Counted from the first letter of the stretch, positions 48,001 to 57,956 are shown. The stretch: 64,000 nucleotides of DNA from Symsagittifera roscoffensis (GCF_963678635.1 NC_087071.1:18043613-18107612), one strand, 5' to 3'. Translations and numbers: made by a program. Notes: generated by a model not told the origin, from the letters alone.

Positions 48001-51000
48001 CGGTTACTGCTTCTACTAACTGTGTCCCATCCCTTGAAGCCTCTCTAACATCAGCAGAGTTGATTGGGGGCTAAACGGTCAGTAGACATCCAACTGAGCC
48101 CATAAGGCAGTAACCAGCGAACAAGCCCAAGTGTGATCTTCAAAACGCCGAAGACGCATTGAAAACCATTTTTAAATACACTTAGAAAAAACTTCAAACA
48201 AGCATGCACTCCACATCTGCCATCCCGAATTTCGAATTTCGTGGGCAATGCGTTGAATCCCGAATTTCGTGGGCAATGCGTTGAATATCTGAATTTGAAA
48301 CTTGATCAAAAAATTTTGGAATTAGGGAATTTTGTCTAAGTATAATAGAGAGCTTAGCTCCTCTGTAACTAATTGAAGCTCTTTGAATTTTGCTTTGGAA
48401 ATTAGGAATTTTCATTAGATTAAAGTTTGACCTTCTGGTCATATACGACGGTTTATCAAAGACAAAAAGCTCGTTTAAAAAAGTTTCAGAGTGTAGTCCT
48501 GCTATTGATCGCAAACCAAATTTGAGGAGTTCATACACATGCAGCTCGTGAACTGTTAAAAACTTTTCATCATTAAAAACTTTTCGAATGCTTTCATATT
48601 TTCTTTTGAAAAAAGAAAAATCGAATAATTTTTTTTGGATAAAAAAGGGGTAAAAGGTTTGTGTAGGAAGTGCAACCATACACTAAAATTCCATATTGCA
48701 AAATGGGCTTAACATTAGAGCCATAACAATCAATCATGACAGTTTTGGGAACATAATGACGCATTTTCGAAACAATGCCACATTGTTTGCTAAGCTTGGA
48801 TCGTATGAAAATATTGTGAGAATTAAATTATAATTTAGCATCTACATAAACCTGAAGATATTTGCATGACCCTTCAATTTTCACCGTTTTGTCCATATTT
48901 AGAGATAATTTATTCAAAATTAACCATTTATTTATAGCTTCTAAGTCTTGATTGAAACTCTCAACCAAGCAATTTAGTCCAGTGACGTTTGTGTCGTCGG
49001 CAAAAAAAAACTTTGCTAAATTTACAGACTTTTGGAAGGTCGTTTATATATAAGAAACAGCAGAGGCCCCAAAATGGATCCGTGGGACACCACATTCAAG
49101 AAATCCCGAAAGAAAGCCTTGTTTGCAATTTTGATACACAGAGACAAAGCTGCACTTTGCAAACATAGCCAAACGACCGTTTCAGTTCAAGTGTCAAATT
49201 TAAAAGTAAGAAATATATGGCCTTAAAGCTGTTTGAACTTAAAAAAATTATGACTGACACTTTTTTTTTTAATTTAACTCAATTTGAAAAACCCTATCAA
49301 TGAAAAACTTTTTATCCCACTGGGAGATCTGAAAATTAAAATCCACTTTCGAAATAAGAAGTCGCTCAGATTTTTTTGTTCCTTTATACTTAATGACTTT
49401 ATTAAAGAAAACGAATTGAACTGAAAGAAAAATGAAAAAAGTCAAACCGAGAAAAATCAAATTTGAGCGTGAACACATTTTAAGTTTCTTTCCTAAAAAA
49501 AACAAAAATTACCAAGACCTATATAAGAATATTCACTACGTCTATTGACTCTTAATAAATACTTAGTTTTGTTCAACGTTTATAAACAGCCCTCTCATAT
49601 ACTCAAACTGTTCTCAGAATACTATGTAAAACGTACAGTTTTGAGTATGTCGTTTGCCCTGTCGAACAGTGCCTCCCATCTGCCGTGGTAGTTGTTCTTC
49701 CTAGTTAACCCTGTCACCCTCATCTTGTCTATGATGTCATTGGTGCCCAACACCACATACTTCTTCTCAGGGTGTCGAGCCACAAACTCCTTAATGAAGG
49801 TCGTCTTCCCTGAACATGAAATCAAATAAGCAACAAAAAACTGAAGTAGTTTTGAAAAATTGAAACCGCCAAGTTCTCAAACTAAAATTTTTTCTGGTTT
49901 CTTTTTTTCTCCCGCGTTTAATTGTACACTGCAATTGATTATAGATTTATGTCGAAAAACCTTTCTAAAATTGACAGTTCCCTTTTTCATCTGAAAATAT
50001 TCTTTAAGATTAAGTTTATCGCTGTTTATCCAAAAGGGAACGAACCGACATACGAGTTGTTAAGAACAATCTGTTGTTTACGGACAACCACAGCTGTCTC
50101 AACACGGTTGCTTATTACCATTAAATCTTTATGACTCTAACCTGAGGGGAATTTAATTTACAGAAAAACTAGCGTGTAACAAATTATAAAACCACAAATA
50201 ATGGAAATAAGATCTACATCCTTTGAGAAAACACTGACAGCACCCAATTACAGGAATGGTATTTCAAATTTTTTCAAAAAAATTTTTTCAAGTTTTTTTT
50301 TACTTAAATTTTTTAAAAATCATAAAAGTCTAAAAATTTCTTGGAAAAATTCTAAAAAAAGACATAAAAACGTCACATCTCGGGAAATGAAAGAAAATGA
50401 ACGGTCGCATTTGAATGCAAAGTTTGCAACTTCCAGCTGGTGAGAGCACCTTCGCAGTTCAAAACTACAAGGTTGAGAATTTCGAACTTTTTGAAATTTT
50501 AAAAATCTAGGTTTTTTGAAAAAATTAAAAAGAAATCATAAAAAAACACGCCATATCTCGATAACTACAGGGATTTGAGCAGTCATTTTTTGAAGCAAGG
50601 TTCGCAACTCCTTAGAGTACCTCACAGTTTTAAACTGCAGGATTGAGAGTTTTGAATTTCTCTAAAACTAAATTTTTGAAAAAAAAAACATCATATCTCG
50701 AAAACTACAATGAGTTGAGAAGTGAGATTTGGAGGCAAAATTCGCATTCTCGAAAATTACAAGAAATTGAGCAGTCATATTCAGATGCAAAATTTGCAAC
50801 TACCGGGAGTACCCTGATAGAGCCTCATTATGCCACCATTGGGTTGTTAATTTCAAAATTGATGAAAGAATCCGTGACATCAAACTGGAAAATCGAAAAC
50901 ATAGCCAACTGACAGTTGGACATGAGTAATGAACGCAAGGAAACTGAAAAAAGACTTGTTTTTTCAAAAATCTTCAATTTTTGAATTTCGAAGAAAAAAT

Positions 51001-54000
51001 AGATGGCCTTAAAGGTCTTTGAATTTGCAGAAGAATTTATGATGGACACTTTTATGTTAAAAATAACTCAATTTGAGAAAACTGGATCAATAGGCAAAAC
51101 TGTTATTTCGCTGGGAAATCTGATAATTAATTTCCATTTTCAAAAATAAAAGTCGATCACGTTTTTCGTGACCTTCACAACTTTGCTGTTCGATAGTGGA
51201 GTTTGCCTGACTTCTAACAATAGAACTGCACGGAAAATCACCGCTTAAAGTCAAACCGCGAAAAATCAAAACTCAGCGTGAACAAATTTTAAGACTTTTT
51301 CCTGGACAACAATCAGCAAGACCTATAAAAGAGTACCCACTACGTTCACTACTCTTAAAAAATTCTTAACCATTGCAATGTACGATATAGCTAAAACGTG
51401 AAAAATATCATTCGTTGAAAAAGCTTAAACATGGCGAGATAGTGAACGCCGCATTTAAATATATAATAGATGACCCTTTGCTATACCTGTTAACTGCATT
51501 TTTGAAAACTACAAATGTACAATTTCAAATGTACAATAATGAACAATATCTCCTGACCAAAAAAAAACAAAATATATGCATCATGGAAAACAATTTTTTA
51601 CACAAATGTACAAATGTATTACTCACCGGCAGCCGGGAGTCCAACAAACATGTTCCACTCGTAATCTTCAGGCGACTCTCCCGGTTTAAACGCTGGCTGC
51701 AGCTCCCCGCCACACCTGGCAATCATCTCAAATCCAGGCCGAAGGGCAAAGACCGGAGGTACCAGCCCAAAATTTACCTGAAAAAAGAAGTAATTTCTTC
51801 TATTTCTATTATTTCTGCTAGCTATTCGAAGGTTTCAAATGGCAACGTTCAAACTAATCATAGATGGCCACTATCATTTAAATGACAAATGGGTAACACT
51901 ATCTTAAATGTATTTTTTTGGGAATTCGTATCTAACTTACAGAGTACTTCATGTTCTTGGATGCTATGTGGGGAAAGAGGGGTTTTTCGCACTTGTTAAG
52001 CACAAAGGCCATCCCCATGAACTGGCCATTCACTGCGTAACTGATCTCTCCGTGGCCACCTTGCGCTTTCTTGTCTGAAACCGAAGACAAATTAGATATT
52101 CATCTACCAGGTACAAATTCTTGTCTACTTAATCGTTGAACTAACGCTTTATACATTTGCTAGACAACATAGGGGTCTTTTTTTGCAATTCCAAACTGAC
52201 GAGTGTAATAAGCGTTGTAACTTCTCTTCGAATAAATAAAAAAACTACAATCAGGTGAAAAAATTTATATGGTCATTCTCTAACAATATATCTCAGATTG
52301 CAGACGGCCGTGATAAACCTACGCAATATCAGAGGAAAAACCGTGAATTTTTTCTTTATACTTTAGGCGTTTTCGTTATACTAATGTAATTTAGGTACTT
52401 AAGAGATACAAGCCATTGGAAGTGTAAGCCACATACCTAAATAGCAGGTGACAACATCTCCAACTGCGAACTTGACCCCGTAATCAGTGAATATCCTCTT
52501 TGTGCTCTTTTTCCCCGTGCCACCGTAGCCCCAACTGTCCTTCACTTCTCCCAGATTCAAATCTGTGAAATCCTAAATTAAAGCTTTTTAGGATTCACAG
52601 AACTCAAGCAATTTTGAACTAAATGAACTTTATTGAATTAACGAATTCATGCAATGAACTCGAGCAAGGATACCGAAAAAACAATGACTTTTTTCTCAAT
52701 CTTCTACATATCACACTTTTTGTAGCAAACGGAAAGTTCGAAAACTGTCGATGAGCGGAAGCAAACCACAAAAAAATTATTATTTTTTAAACCAAAAAGA
52801 CCGAAAATCGATTTTTTCTCCTTTGTCTTCTGAACATGAAACTTTTTGAATAAAGCTATCCAGCTGGAGAAAACCAACGCGAGCAAAGAGCATGCAAAAT
52901 TACCCAAATTGTTTGACTAAACTGTGAACCAATCGTACTTATGAACTCAAACTAACATCATAAGGAAATAAGGGTTGTGAGTTGCTGCACAAGTAGCAAA
53001 AAACCGAACCACAGTAAACAATGCACAAAAAACTTGAAAACCAGCAAATTGACAATTTTTCTTCACTTTCTTAAATTTTTCAATTGTTTTCAGTGTAAAA
53101 GGATTGGCCCGCAGTTTACAATATGCTTATAAGATAGATTAAAGAACCATTTAAATGTAGTAAAAAAACAATAACTATAATAACTTGGCAAATAAACTAC
53201 AATAACTTGGCCAATGAACTAAGATTCATTGCAAAAATGTTCTGAAATAGGCCTAAACTTTTGCAACACTCTTTATTTGTGTATCATATAGTCAAACTAC
53301 CTGTGACCAGCCAACTCTTGTGACGTGGGGAGTTCCGCCTGCTTTGGTCTCGTTCTCTTCAAACTCCACCTGCAGGTTTTCCTCAAGGTACACTTCGAAA
53401 GCTGCCTGAAAAAAGAACCACACTGAATGAACACTATTTATCCACGAGGAAAGGACCAAAATGTTAGCTGTTCAGCTCTATAAGGCTAACCACTGTTGTG
53501 CTTTTAAATTCAGACTTAAGACTTATTTAAGTTTTTTGGTTACTAATCTAAGACTCGGCTGACAACCTGAGCGTACAAACTCATAATCGCCCTTTTATTC
53601 TGATTTTGCGTAGTTTGCGTTCATCGATTGTTAGATTTTATACTCAAACTTTACAATTCCGAACTTTTTTCCACACAAAACTAAGTACCAAAAAAGCCAT
53701 CGGAATTGGTCAGGTGGGATCTACTTAACAATCTCCCCCCCTTTCAAGAAAGGGGGTAGATTCTTTAATAGGTACAATAGGGGGGGGGAGAGATTGTTAA
53801 GTAGATCCGTCAATCCGTCAAGTGATATTAAAACCTTTACAGTCGTGATTCGAATGATATGAACAAACTTCCAAAAAAACAGTGTCAGGAGAAGCCGGTT
53901 AGACAATTCCGTCAGGCTAATAATATGAGCGAGCACGATTATTAAGGGCAATAAGCTTTTACCTACTCTGCGAACATTAACTTTACTCCACTTAACTTTC

Positions 54001-56809
54001 ACTCCAGTTTTTGGAGCTTTAAACGCCATGTGGAATTGAAAAGGTATCAAAAATGTTTTGCAGAAAATTTGAATCAATTTTAGAAGAGTTTTTAGTGACA
54101 TAATACACAATATGGGCTAGATTTACTGGCAGTAAAGCATATTCCCGACGGCAGTCGAACCCGGACCTGAGGGTACTAGGTCGCTGTGTTAGCTACGAAA
54201 CTAGCAAGTCTGCACGCTTTCAAGAATGGAAAATTTATTGATCAACTCAGAATTCTTAATATTTAGCATTATTTTGAGGCACACATTCAAGACAACTGCT
54301 GTCGAACTGATAATGCTCGGTTATGACTTTAGTTCTAAACTCGTCTCCTCGAAATTCAAGACTCATGCATCTCACTACCGGCACAGACGCTTCGGTTCGG
54401 GTCCCGGCGGGAGCCAACTTTTTTTTCTCAGCTGAGTTAGATCAGTTCGATCTGCCATCTATTGTTAAATATCGCCGAATTTTTTAGGTTCTTCGATTAA
54501 ATTTTCGAAGAAACCTGTGGTTGATTAAGCCTAATTTGCTATCACTATCGAATATATATTAATTCTCGGCTTCGTTCAGACCCGCTTATACTACGACGAA
54601 CAGAAAAAGACACACAAATTGAAATTAACTATTTAATTATTGTGGTCGCAACTTTGTGCTACGTTCACAGCTATCTTCGTAATTTTATACTTATATTTTG
54701 CTTGATCGTTTAAATTCTTGATCCTTGAAGTTCTACAGTGCTTCATTCGCCGTAATTTCATCAATTTTATCAAATCAAATAGAAAAAAGAACTTACAAAA
54801 AAATAACTAGGCTTCAATCTATTAATAACAATTCACTCGACAACATACCTTTCCAGAAACAAGTCCATGTGTGGCCATAATGCCTCCCCACAAATTCTGG
54901 AACCCTTTCGATCCCAAATCATAAGCTGACAATCCGTTATTCGACACTGTCACGTACAAGTCACAGTTGAACGGGTCCAGGTACACGCCAGTATTGAGTG
55001 CCTGGATTTCTTGGTTCTGATTGGCCTGGTTGTGATTCTTGGTGGTGGTCAATGACAATCTGCTGTGGACGTTCGATTTACCTCTGAAATAAATTGAGTA
55101 AACTTCATGATGTCAGAATAAAACAGCCGACTACAAACAGGATTATCCAATCACAAGATTATCCTGCAGTTAGTACAGGATGATCCAATCATAGTGATCA
55201 TTGAATGGAAAACGATGAAAAAGTTCAAATATCTTTAATGAACACCACTTCTCAAATAGTTGCTTTGGTAAATCACAGAGATGAGCTTCACACCACTTTC
55301 GATACATTAAACACAGCATGGCAATCTAGCCGACAGAAAAAAGTACTACAAAAACTTTCTATTCTATGTTTGATGTATCGCAAGTGATGCGAAGCTCCAC
55401 TTCGCATGTGATCTACTAAGGCAACTAATTTACGAGAGGACAGGAGCTTGTTTTAACAGTTGAAACAGTGAAAATACTTAAAATGGTGCAGCTTGCAATT
55501 CTTATTACCCAAACGTAGCTTAGAAACACCATACGGCGTCATCAGGGAGGCTTTACAAGAAAGCTATTTCATTTTTGCTATTTTGACAGAACACGTTAAT
55601 TACAGTATTTATGTTTAGTCCAAAATTATACATTTGTTATCATTTTAAATTTTAATCGGTTTACAAGGATTAAATTAGAAATAGTCGTGAATCGATTCCT
55701 GGGGCAAACGACAAATAAATCATAATTTGAAGCATAATTTTCAGAAAAACGTACCCTTGGCTGAAATCAGAAACACCTGTCGACATTCCTGTCACACTTC
55801 CAGAGTTACACCCAGAGTCACTAGAACTATCTCGGCCAAACCTCTGACCAAATCCCGACGTAGAACAACTGCTCACGCTTCCCATCGAATCTCTTCTATA
55901 GGAACTACTATTTGTGCTTCTATCATAAGCATCATCGTTATTTCGACGCATTCCCGAATCTTCGGTATTTTTGAACCTGTCCAAATCGAAAAATGAATCG
56001 CCACTGCTTTGATATTGATGATGCTGGTATCGATTTTGGATTTTGTCGAACAATTTCTGGAAGTTTTCTGAAGCTGCGCGATTATTTTGATTTTGGCTGG
56101 CAATATCAACATCATTTCGCGCATGAAATGTAGTTGAATTATTTCCACTCCAACTTTGAGAATCGCGCTGATTTACACTTGAATTTCTTACACCTGTAGT
56201 TATATTTTGGGAATCATTGTTATTTCCACTTGATTTGGAAAAACTACCCAAATTCGACTGAAACGGAGGTTTTGTAGGTACTACCACTTGTGGGGCTTCT
56301 GGTTTACCGATTCCATGCTTAACCTGGTTATGATTGTAATTATAATTATAACTTCCACTATCGGCATGGTTATAATTATCTGAATGTGCATTGAAATATC
56401 TATCAGATGAGTTTCCTGAGTTTGAAGGCTGCGTTAAACTATTATCTGAAGGCAGTGCAAAAAATCCGCCACTCGGAGATTGGTTCAAATTTCTTCCAGC
56501 GGGCTCCGTGAAGCTATTTAAATCTGTTCTTCCGTAATTTTCAATCTCTGGTTGCCTCATTTTTGCCGAATCGAGAAAAGGTCCAGAAGAAGAGTTAGCA
56601 AATGAGTTTCCGGGAGATGGAAGCAGATTTCTCTCACTTTGATATACGTCTTCGCTGAAACTCGAAGACTGAAATGAGCTTTCAGGTGTTTCCTTTCGGT
56701 TCGCGAAAGGGGGTGCAGAAAAGCGCTGCGGAATCATTGTGGTACCTGAAAACTTAGGGATCTCTTTTTGTTTCTTTTTTGGATACTCATCATACCCAAA
56801 TACTTCCAC
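37298..56809 (-). CDS. HNRNPU-like: hnRNP U (SAF-A)-like protein, whole gene model (10 exons, 5' end open)
   Basis: Ten exons (55,755-56,809; 54,849-55,083; 53,301-53,405; 52,437-52,572; 51,941-52,074; 51,627-51,777; 49,637-49,809; 46,743-46,840; 41,752-41,950; 37,298-39,070) join with GT-AG borders and agreeing phases at every junction. The product of about 1,350 residues has a Ser/Asn/Gln-rich N-terminal part, a SPRY domain, a P-loop kinase-like domain (Walker A GLPAAGKTT; LGTNDIIDKMRV; RNYIVDQTNV), and a 590-residue Q/N/S/P-rich tail. This SPRY plus P-loop order is specific to the hnRNP U / hnRNPUL family, nuclear RNA- and scaffold-binding proteins. The usual N-terminal SAP DNA-binding domain is not in the window and is probably encoded upstream. 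Known vertebrate members are about 750-860 residues, so this tail is unusually long. Confidence 0.85.
39230..41700 (-). other. Intron 9: AT-rich, with family B repeats
   Basis: The intron runs from 39,071 to 41,751. Repeat family B at about 40,750-41,370. No other gene is supported. Confidence 0.5.
41752..41950 (-). CDS. HNRNPU-like: hnRNP U-like exon 9: kinase-like domain, C-terminal part
   Basis: The acceptor CTTTTTCAG|C completes a Gly codon begun in exon 8, giving YKGYQCNCYVVMCDPAELEK, which lines up with the FxGF-RxAVVVCPxDEE region of hnRNP U. The exon continues through WVPVKSVMEMKKFYKLPDQK and IHYVEEDEQTSK to the donor AAG|GTTAGT. It is 199 nt. Confidence 0.85.
42500..43080. repeat. 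Diverged units of the intronic repeat (GTCATATCTCGAAAACTAC type)
   Basis: It contains AAAATCACAAAAATCGTCGT, TTTGAGGCAAGATTTGC-like and ACTACGCAGTTGAA-like words that match the array at 44,740-45,900, less well preserved. Confidence 0.45.
43655..43709 (+). mobile_element. Helitron-like element, copy 9 (3' remnant)
   Basis: GACTATGGTCGGAACATTCT matches the block before the hairpin in other copies. A diverged hairpin (CTGTGCTACTTGCGCAG) and CTTG|T follow. Confidence 0.4.
43687..43995 (+). CDS. Unrecognised 100-codon open frame inside intron 8
   Basis: From ATG at 43,741 it reads MKFKFTELLIQELNKTEVRI and continues with charged, helical-looking sequence (AVCTETKRLWRNHNQKFDVE) to TAA after TLPS. 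The composition looks protein-like against its AT-rich surroundings. It begins in the last bases of a Helitron-like 3' end. It could be a captured gene piece or a transposon remnant. The following kilobase (to 44,700) has only broken frames. Confidence 0.25.
   Translation: MRSTGYPCSNKPFGAFDYMKFKFTELLIQELNKTEVRIFDMKLTKCLSNGEDFLKLAKLKAPQRIAVCTETKRLWRNHNQKFDVEMRECLVSLLKPIATLPS
44740..45900. repeat. Intronic tandem array, about seven diverged units of 165-172 bp
   Basis: The word CAACTACAGGGTTGGGAATTTC and variants recur at about 44,807, 44,937, 45,108, 45,279, 45,443, 45,608 and 45,774. Each unit also has ATATCTCGAAAACTACAAGG, GCAGTCATATTTGGAGGCAA and GAGTACTCTGACAGTACCC. Related units lie at 50,220-50,830. 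Confidence 0.75.
45900..46287. repeat. Direct duplication, two units of about 193 bp
   Basis: 45,900-46,092 and 46,093-46,287 share nearly all bases, from GGCCAAATTC to CCCGCATTTAAATATAT. A further diverged relative of the right half is at 51,365-51,475, and its tail (CATGGCGAGGTAGTGAAGCC) is also at 43,034. Confidence 0.85.
46743..46840 (-). CDS. HNRNPU-like: hnRNP U-like exon 8: DQTN motif
   Basis: The acceptor GTCTTTTCAG|T and a donor inside AAGGG|GTCGGT. The exon is 98 nt, in from phase 0 and out in phase 2. It encodes FFRFSHQKLRNYIVDQTNVY and QSARLKKKKFYK. RNYIVDQTNV matches the conserved RNFILDQTNV of hnRNP U, thought to be the Walker B-like strand of the kinase-type fold. Confidence 0.85.
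47220..47425 (-). mobile_element. MITE-like fragment of the GGCGGATTTAGG family
   Basis: On the minus strand the end reads CAGGGACGGGTCTAGGATTT. It shares AAAATCAATTTGGTCGAC with 30,340-30,365. Confidence 0.45.
47545..49120 (-). pseudogene. LINE-type (non-LTR) retrotransposon remnant with reverse transcriptase
   Basis: On the minus strand the frames (with shifts) read SHGSILGPLLFLIY, then FADDTNVTGLN, which are reverse-transcriptase motifs: the (P/S)xG-LGPLLF-IYIND region and the catalytic F/YADD. Downstream is a C-terminal region in the 161-codon frame 48,194-48,679 (FFKRKYESIRKVFNDEKFLT). The element is 5'-truncated near 49,120, as is usual for LINEs. The 3' end carries AATAAATTCTTTCTTC with a short (TTTC)n tail at 47,545-47,575. 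A 30-bp word is duplicated at 48,232-48,290. It lies in an hnRNP U-like intron in the same orientation as the gene. It is inactive. Confidence 0.7.
49160..49580. repeat. Dispersed repeat family B
   Basis: Shares GGCCTTAAAGCTGTTTGAA, ATGACTGACACTTTT and CACTACGTCTATTGACTCTTA-type words with 35,150-36,180 and 50,880-51,480. Confidence 0.45.
49637..49809 (-). CDS. HNRNPU-like: hnRNP U-like exon 7: P-loop (second half) and LGTN motif
   Basis: The acceptor ATGTTCAG|GG completes the Gly of Walker A begun in exon 6, reading (GLPAA)GKTTFIKEFVARHPEK, then KYVVLGTNDIIDKMRVTGLT, then NYHGRWEALFDRANDILKT. The donor is ACT|GTACGT. It is 173 nt with consistent phase. Each block aligns with hnRNP U (AGKTTW..., YNILGTNTIMDKM, LLQRAPQCL). 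Confidence 0.85.
50220..50830. repeat. Second block of the intronic ~170-bp repeat
   Basis: Three or four diverged units with ACACTGACAGCACCCAATTAC, CATATCTCGATAACTACAGG, TTTGAGCAGTCAT words as in 44,740-45,900. Confidence 0.6.
50880..51480. repeat. Dispersed repeat family B plus CATGGCGAGATAGTGAA unit
   Basis: Family B words (GATGGCCTTAAAGGTCTTTG; CGTTTTTCGTGACCTTCAC; CACTACGTTCACTACTCTTA) followed by the AACATGGCGAGATAGTGAA segment also present at 46,050 and 46,250. Confidence 0.5.
51627..51777 (-). CDS. HNRNPU-like: hnRNP U-like exon 6: end of SPRY domain and start of Walker A
   Basis: The acceptor TTTTTTCAG|G and donor GCCG|GTGAGT. It is 151 nt, phase 0 to 1. The translation starts VNFGLVPPVFALRPGFEMIA (the family has xNFGQ at this point), then PGESPEDYEWNMFVGLPAA, where GLPAA(G) is the left half of the P-loop. 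Confidence 0.85.
51941..52074 (-). CDS. HNRNPU-like: hnRNP U-like exon 5: SPRY domain
   Basis: The acceptor GGTTTCAG|A and donor TCT|GTAAGT. It is 134 nt. It encodes EISYAVNGQFMGMAFVL, NKCEKPLFPHIASKNMKYS; hnRNP U has LSYAKNGQDLGVAFKI and RPLFPHVLCHN here. Confidence 0.85.
52437..52572 (-). CDS. HNRNPU-like: hnRNP U-like exon 4: SPRY domain
   Basis: The acceptor AATTTAG|G and donor TTAG|GTATGT. It is 136 nt, phase 0 to 1. It encodes DFTDLNLGEVKDSWGYGGTG, then FTDYGVKFAVGDVVTCYL (hnRNP U: FSYGYS..., YGEKFDENDVITCF). A second AG ten bases downstream would break the phase. Confidence 0.85.
52590..53290 (-). other. Intron 3, no feature seen
   Basis: AT-rich, without repeats I could match elsewhere in the window. 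Confidence 0.5.
53301..53405 (-). CDS. HNRNPU-like: hnRNP U-like exon 3: SPRY domain
   Basis: The acceptor TTTTTTCAG|G and donor CACAG|GTAGTT. It is 105 nt (35 codons), phase 0 both ends. It encodes AAFEVYLEENLQVEFEENET, then TPHVTRVGWSQ, matching CFEMKVTEKIPV...EVRIGWS of hnRNP U. Confidence 0.85.
53717..53808. mobile_element. 92-bp MITE-like element with terminal inverted repeats
   Basis: It has near-perfect 25-bp inverted ends: GGATCTACTTAACAATCTCC and a C-run at the left, a G-run and GAGATTGTTAAGTAGATCC at the right. A shorter inner hairpin (CCCCCTTTCAAGAAAGGGGG) is also present. It lies in intron 2. Confidence 0.7.
54125..54205 (-). repeat. tRNA-derived SINE-like segment
   Basis: On the minus strand the words GTTTCGTAGCTAACACAGCG (A-box-like) and GGTCCGGGTTCGACTGCC (perfect B box) lie about 35 bases apart. 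Confidence 0.5.
54355..54425 (+). repeat. Second tRNA-like segment
   Basis: ATGCATCTCACTACCGGCAC is followed by GCTTCGGTTCGGGTCCCGGC, a B-box-like end. No complete cloverleaf. Confidence 0.35.
54849..55083 (-). CDS. HNRNPU-like: hnRNP U-like exon 2: start of SPRY domain
   Basis: The acceptor TTATTTCAG|A and donor AAAG|GTATGT. It is 235 nt: one base completing a Gly codon, then 78 codons. It encodes VYLDPFNCDLYVTVSNNGLS, AYDLGSKGFQNLWGGIMATH and GLVSGK. This matches hnRNP U YNCDLHFKISRDRLSA...FLWAGGRASYGVSKGK. The Met in GGIMATH is an Arg in copy 2 (GGIRATH), as in hnRNP U. Confidence 0.88.
55387..55407. other. 8-bp perfect hairpin in intron 1
   Basis: ATGCGAAG, loop CTCCA, CTTCGCAT. It is also present in copy 2 at 62,912-62,932. 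Confidence 0.6.
55755..56809 (-). CDS. HNRNPU-like: hnRNP U-like exon 1 (first visible): low-complexity N-terminal region
   Basis: The donor CCAAGG|GTACGT leaves phase 2, which agrees with exon 2. The frame is open to a TGA at 56,813-56,815. It opens with VEVFGYDEYPKKKQKEIPKF, then Ser/Asn-rich sequence with short PPF motifs, SYNYNYNHNQ near residue 150, RSTNSSSYRRDSMGSVSSCS near 300. The region is disordered by composition, with a Lys-rich possible nuclear signal. The 5' border is open: an acceptor just after the TGA (CCCTGAG|CTG), an acceptor at TTTTCAG|GTACC near 56,745, or an initiator ATG at 56,735-56,737 (MIPQRFSAPP) are all possible. No SAP domain is present. Confidence 0.65.
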
Positions 56810-56849
56810 AGCTCAGGGGCGAGTCTTAGAGACGAAAGAGTTTCAAAAA

Positions 56850-57060
56850 TTTTGTCCGTCTTTTTATTTTTTCTTAGATTGAACAAACCAATGTTCCGAG
56901 CTCTCCAAAATCACCATAAAATTTGTCGGTCTTTTTATTTTTTCTCAGATTGAACAAACCAAGGTTCCGAGCTCTCCAAAATCACTATAAATTTTGTTTG
57001 CCTTTATATTTTTCTTAGATTGAACAAAGTAATGTTCCGAGCTCTCCAAACTCACTATAA
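56850..57060. repeat. Three tandem units of 70-71 bp
   Basis: TTAGATTGAACAAACCAATG and GTTCCGAGCTCTCCAAAATC recur starting at 56,881, 56,952 and 57,022. It lies just upstream of exon 1 of copy 1, so a promoter role is possible but not shown. Confidence 0.85.
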
Positions 57061-57956
57061 AGTCACAAAAATTTTATGAAGCGTAAACACATTTTTTAAA
57101 ACTAGGCCGAAATTTTGCAGCCTTTTGGGCGCGTGCTCACTCTCAAATTATACACAGCGGCGAAGCTGAGCTTCTCACCACTTGCGATACGAAACAAGGA
57201 AAGCATCTAAGCCGAAAAGACAAAACCGAAAACGACAAACAAATTACATCTATCCAAAAGTAATAAGGCAAGTTTTGAGACCAAAACATGCCAAGACAAC
57301 AGAATGTCAGCTTATCATCGGAAGAATATGTACCAACCGGTAACAAAGCAGAAAATACCTTAGTAGAAACCATTTAAGCCAAAAAAATCAAAAGATCAAC
57401 AAACTAACGACTAAAAAAATAACAAGCCCCAGTCACCCTCAAAACACACAACGTACACAAACCTTTTGTTTGCTCGTCAAATGAAACAATTTGGGGCCAC
57501 TAAGCCTATATAACATAGGCCGAAAACTATCAGGCAGAAAAAAATTAAAAAGCCGAAAAAAGTTCAAAAAATACGAATAATAAAAACTTCCCTCACCTTC
57601 AAAACACACGCACATACAAACTAAATTCGCTCGTCGAAAGACGCAATATAGGGCAATGAAGCCGATTTTATTTAGGCGGAAACCTATCAAAAGGAACAAA
57701 AAGGAAAAGAAAAAAAGCGAAAAAAAATTCTTGTCATGACAAACTATAATTTGTGCTAACCAGCGGGGAGCAAAAAAATCATGTTTCCATAGAAATAACT
57801 CAAAAATAAGTCATTAAGCCAATAAAACAAGAAGCCAAGAAACCATTTGAGCAGAACAACGTTTTTGAGTGGAAAAACAAAAAAATATACTAAGAGTCAA
57901 AGTTAGTATAAAAGCAAATAGCTGAAAAAAGTGAAATCACTAAAAACAACTACAAG

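Larger units (their letters stand above)
54731..56475. repeat. Segmental duplication, copy 1
   Basis: Almost identical to 62,257-64,000, starting at TTCTACAGTGCTTCATTCGC. It contains exon 2 and most of exon 1 of the hnRNP U-like gene. A 1-bp indel in an A-run near 54,800 changes the offset from 7526 to 7525. The copy may extend beyond 56,475, but the window ends. Confidence 0.95.

Noticed and set aside
52704-54110. Frames at 52,704-52,907 and 53,721-54,110 as exons
   Set aside because: They lie inside introns 2 and 3 of a gene model whose phases already close without them, and show no motif.
55727-56148. Frames opposite or beside exon 1 (plus 55,727-55,996; minus 55,873-56,148)
   Set aside because: Out-of-frame shadows of the low-complexity exon; repeated identically in copy 2.
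56790-56830. Alternative frame LAPELWKYLGMM upstream of exon 1
   Set aside because: Looks protein-like for a dozen residues but is not in frame with the exon and has no supporting splice site; kept only as a hint that exon 1's left border is uncertain.
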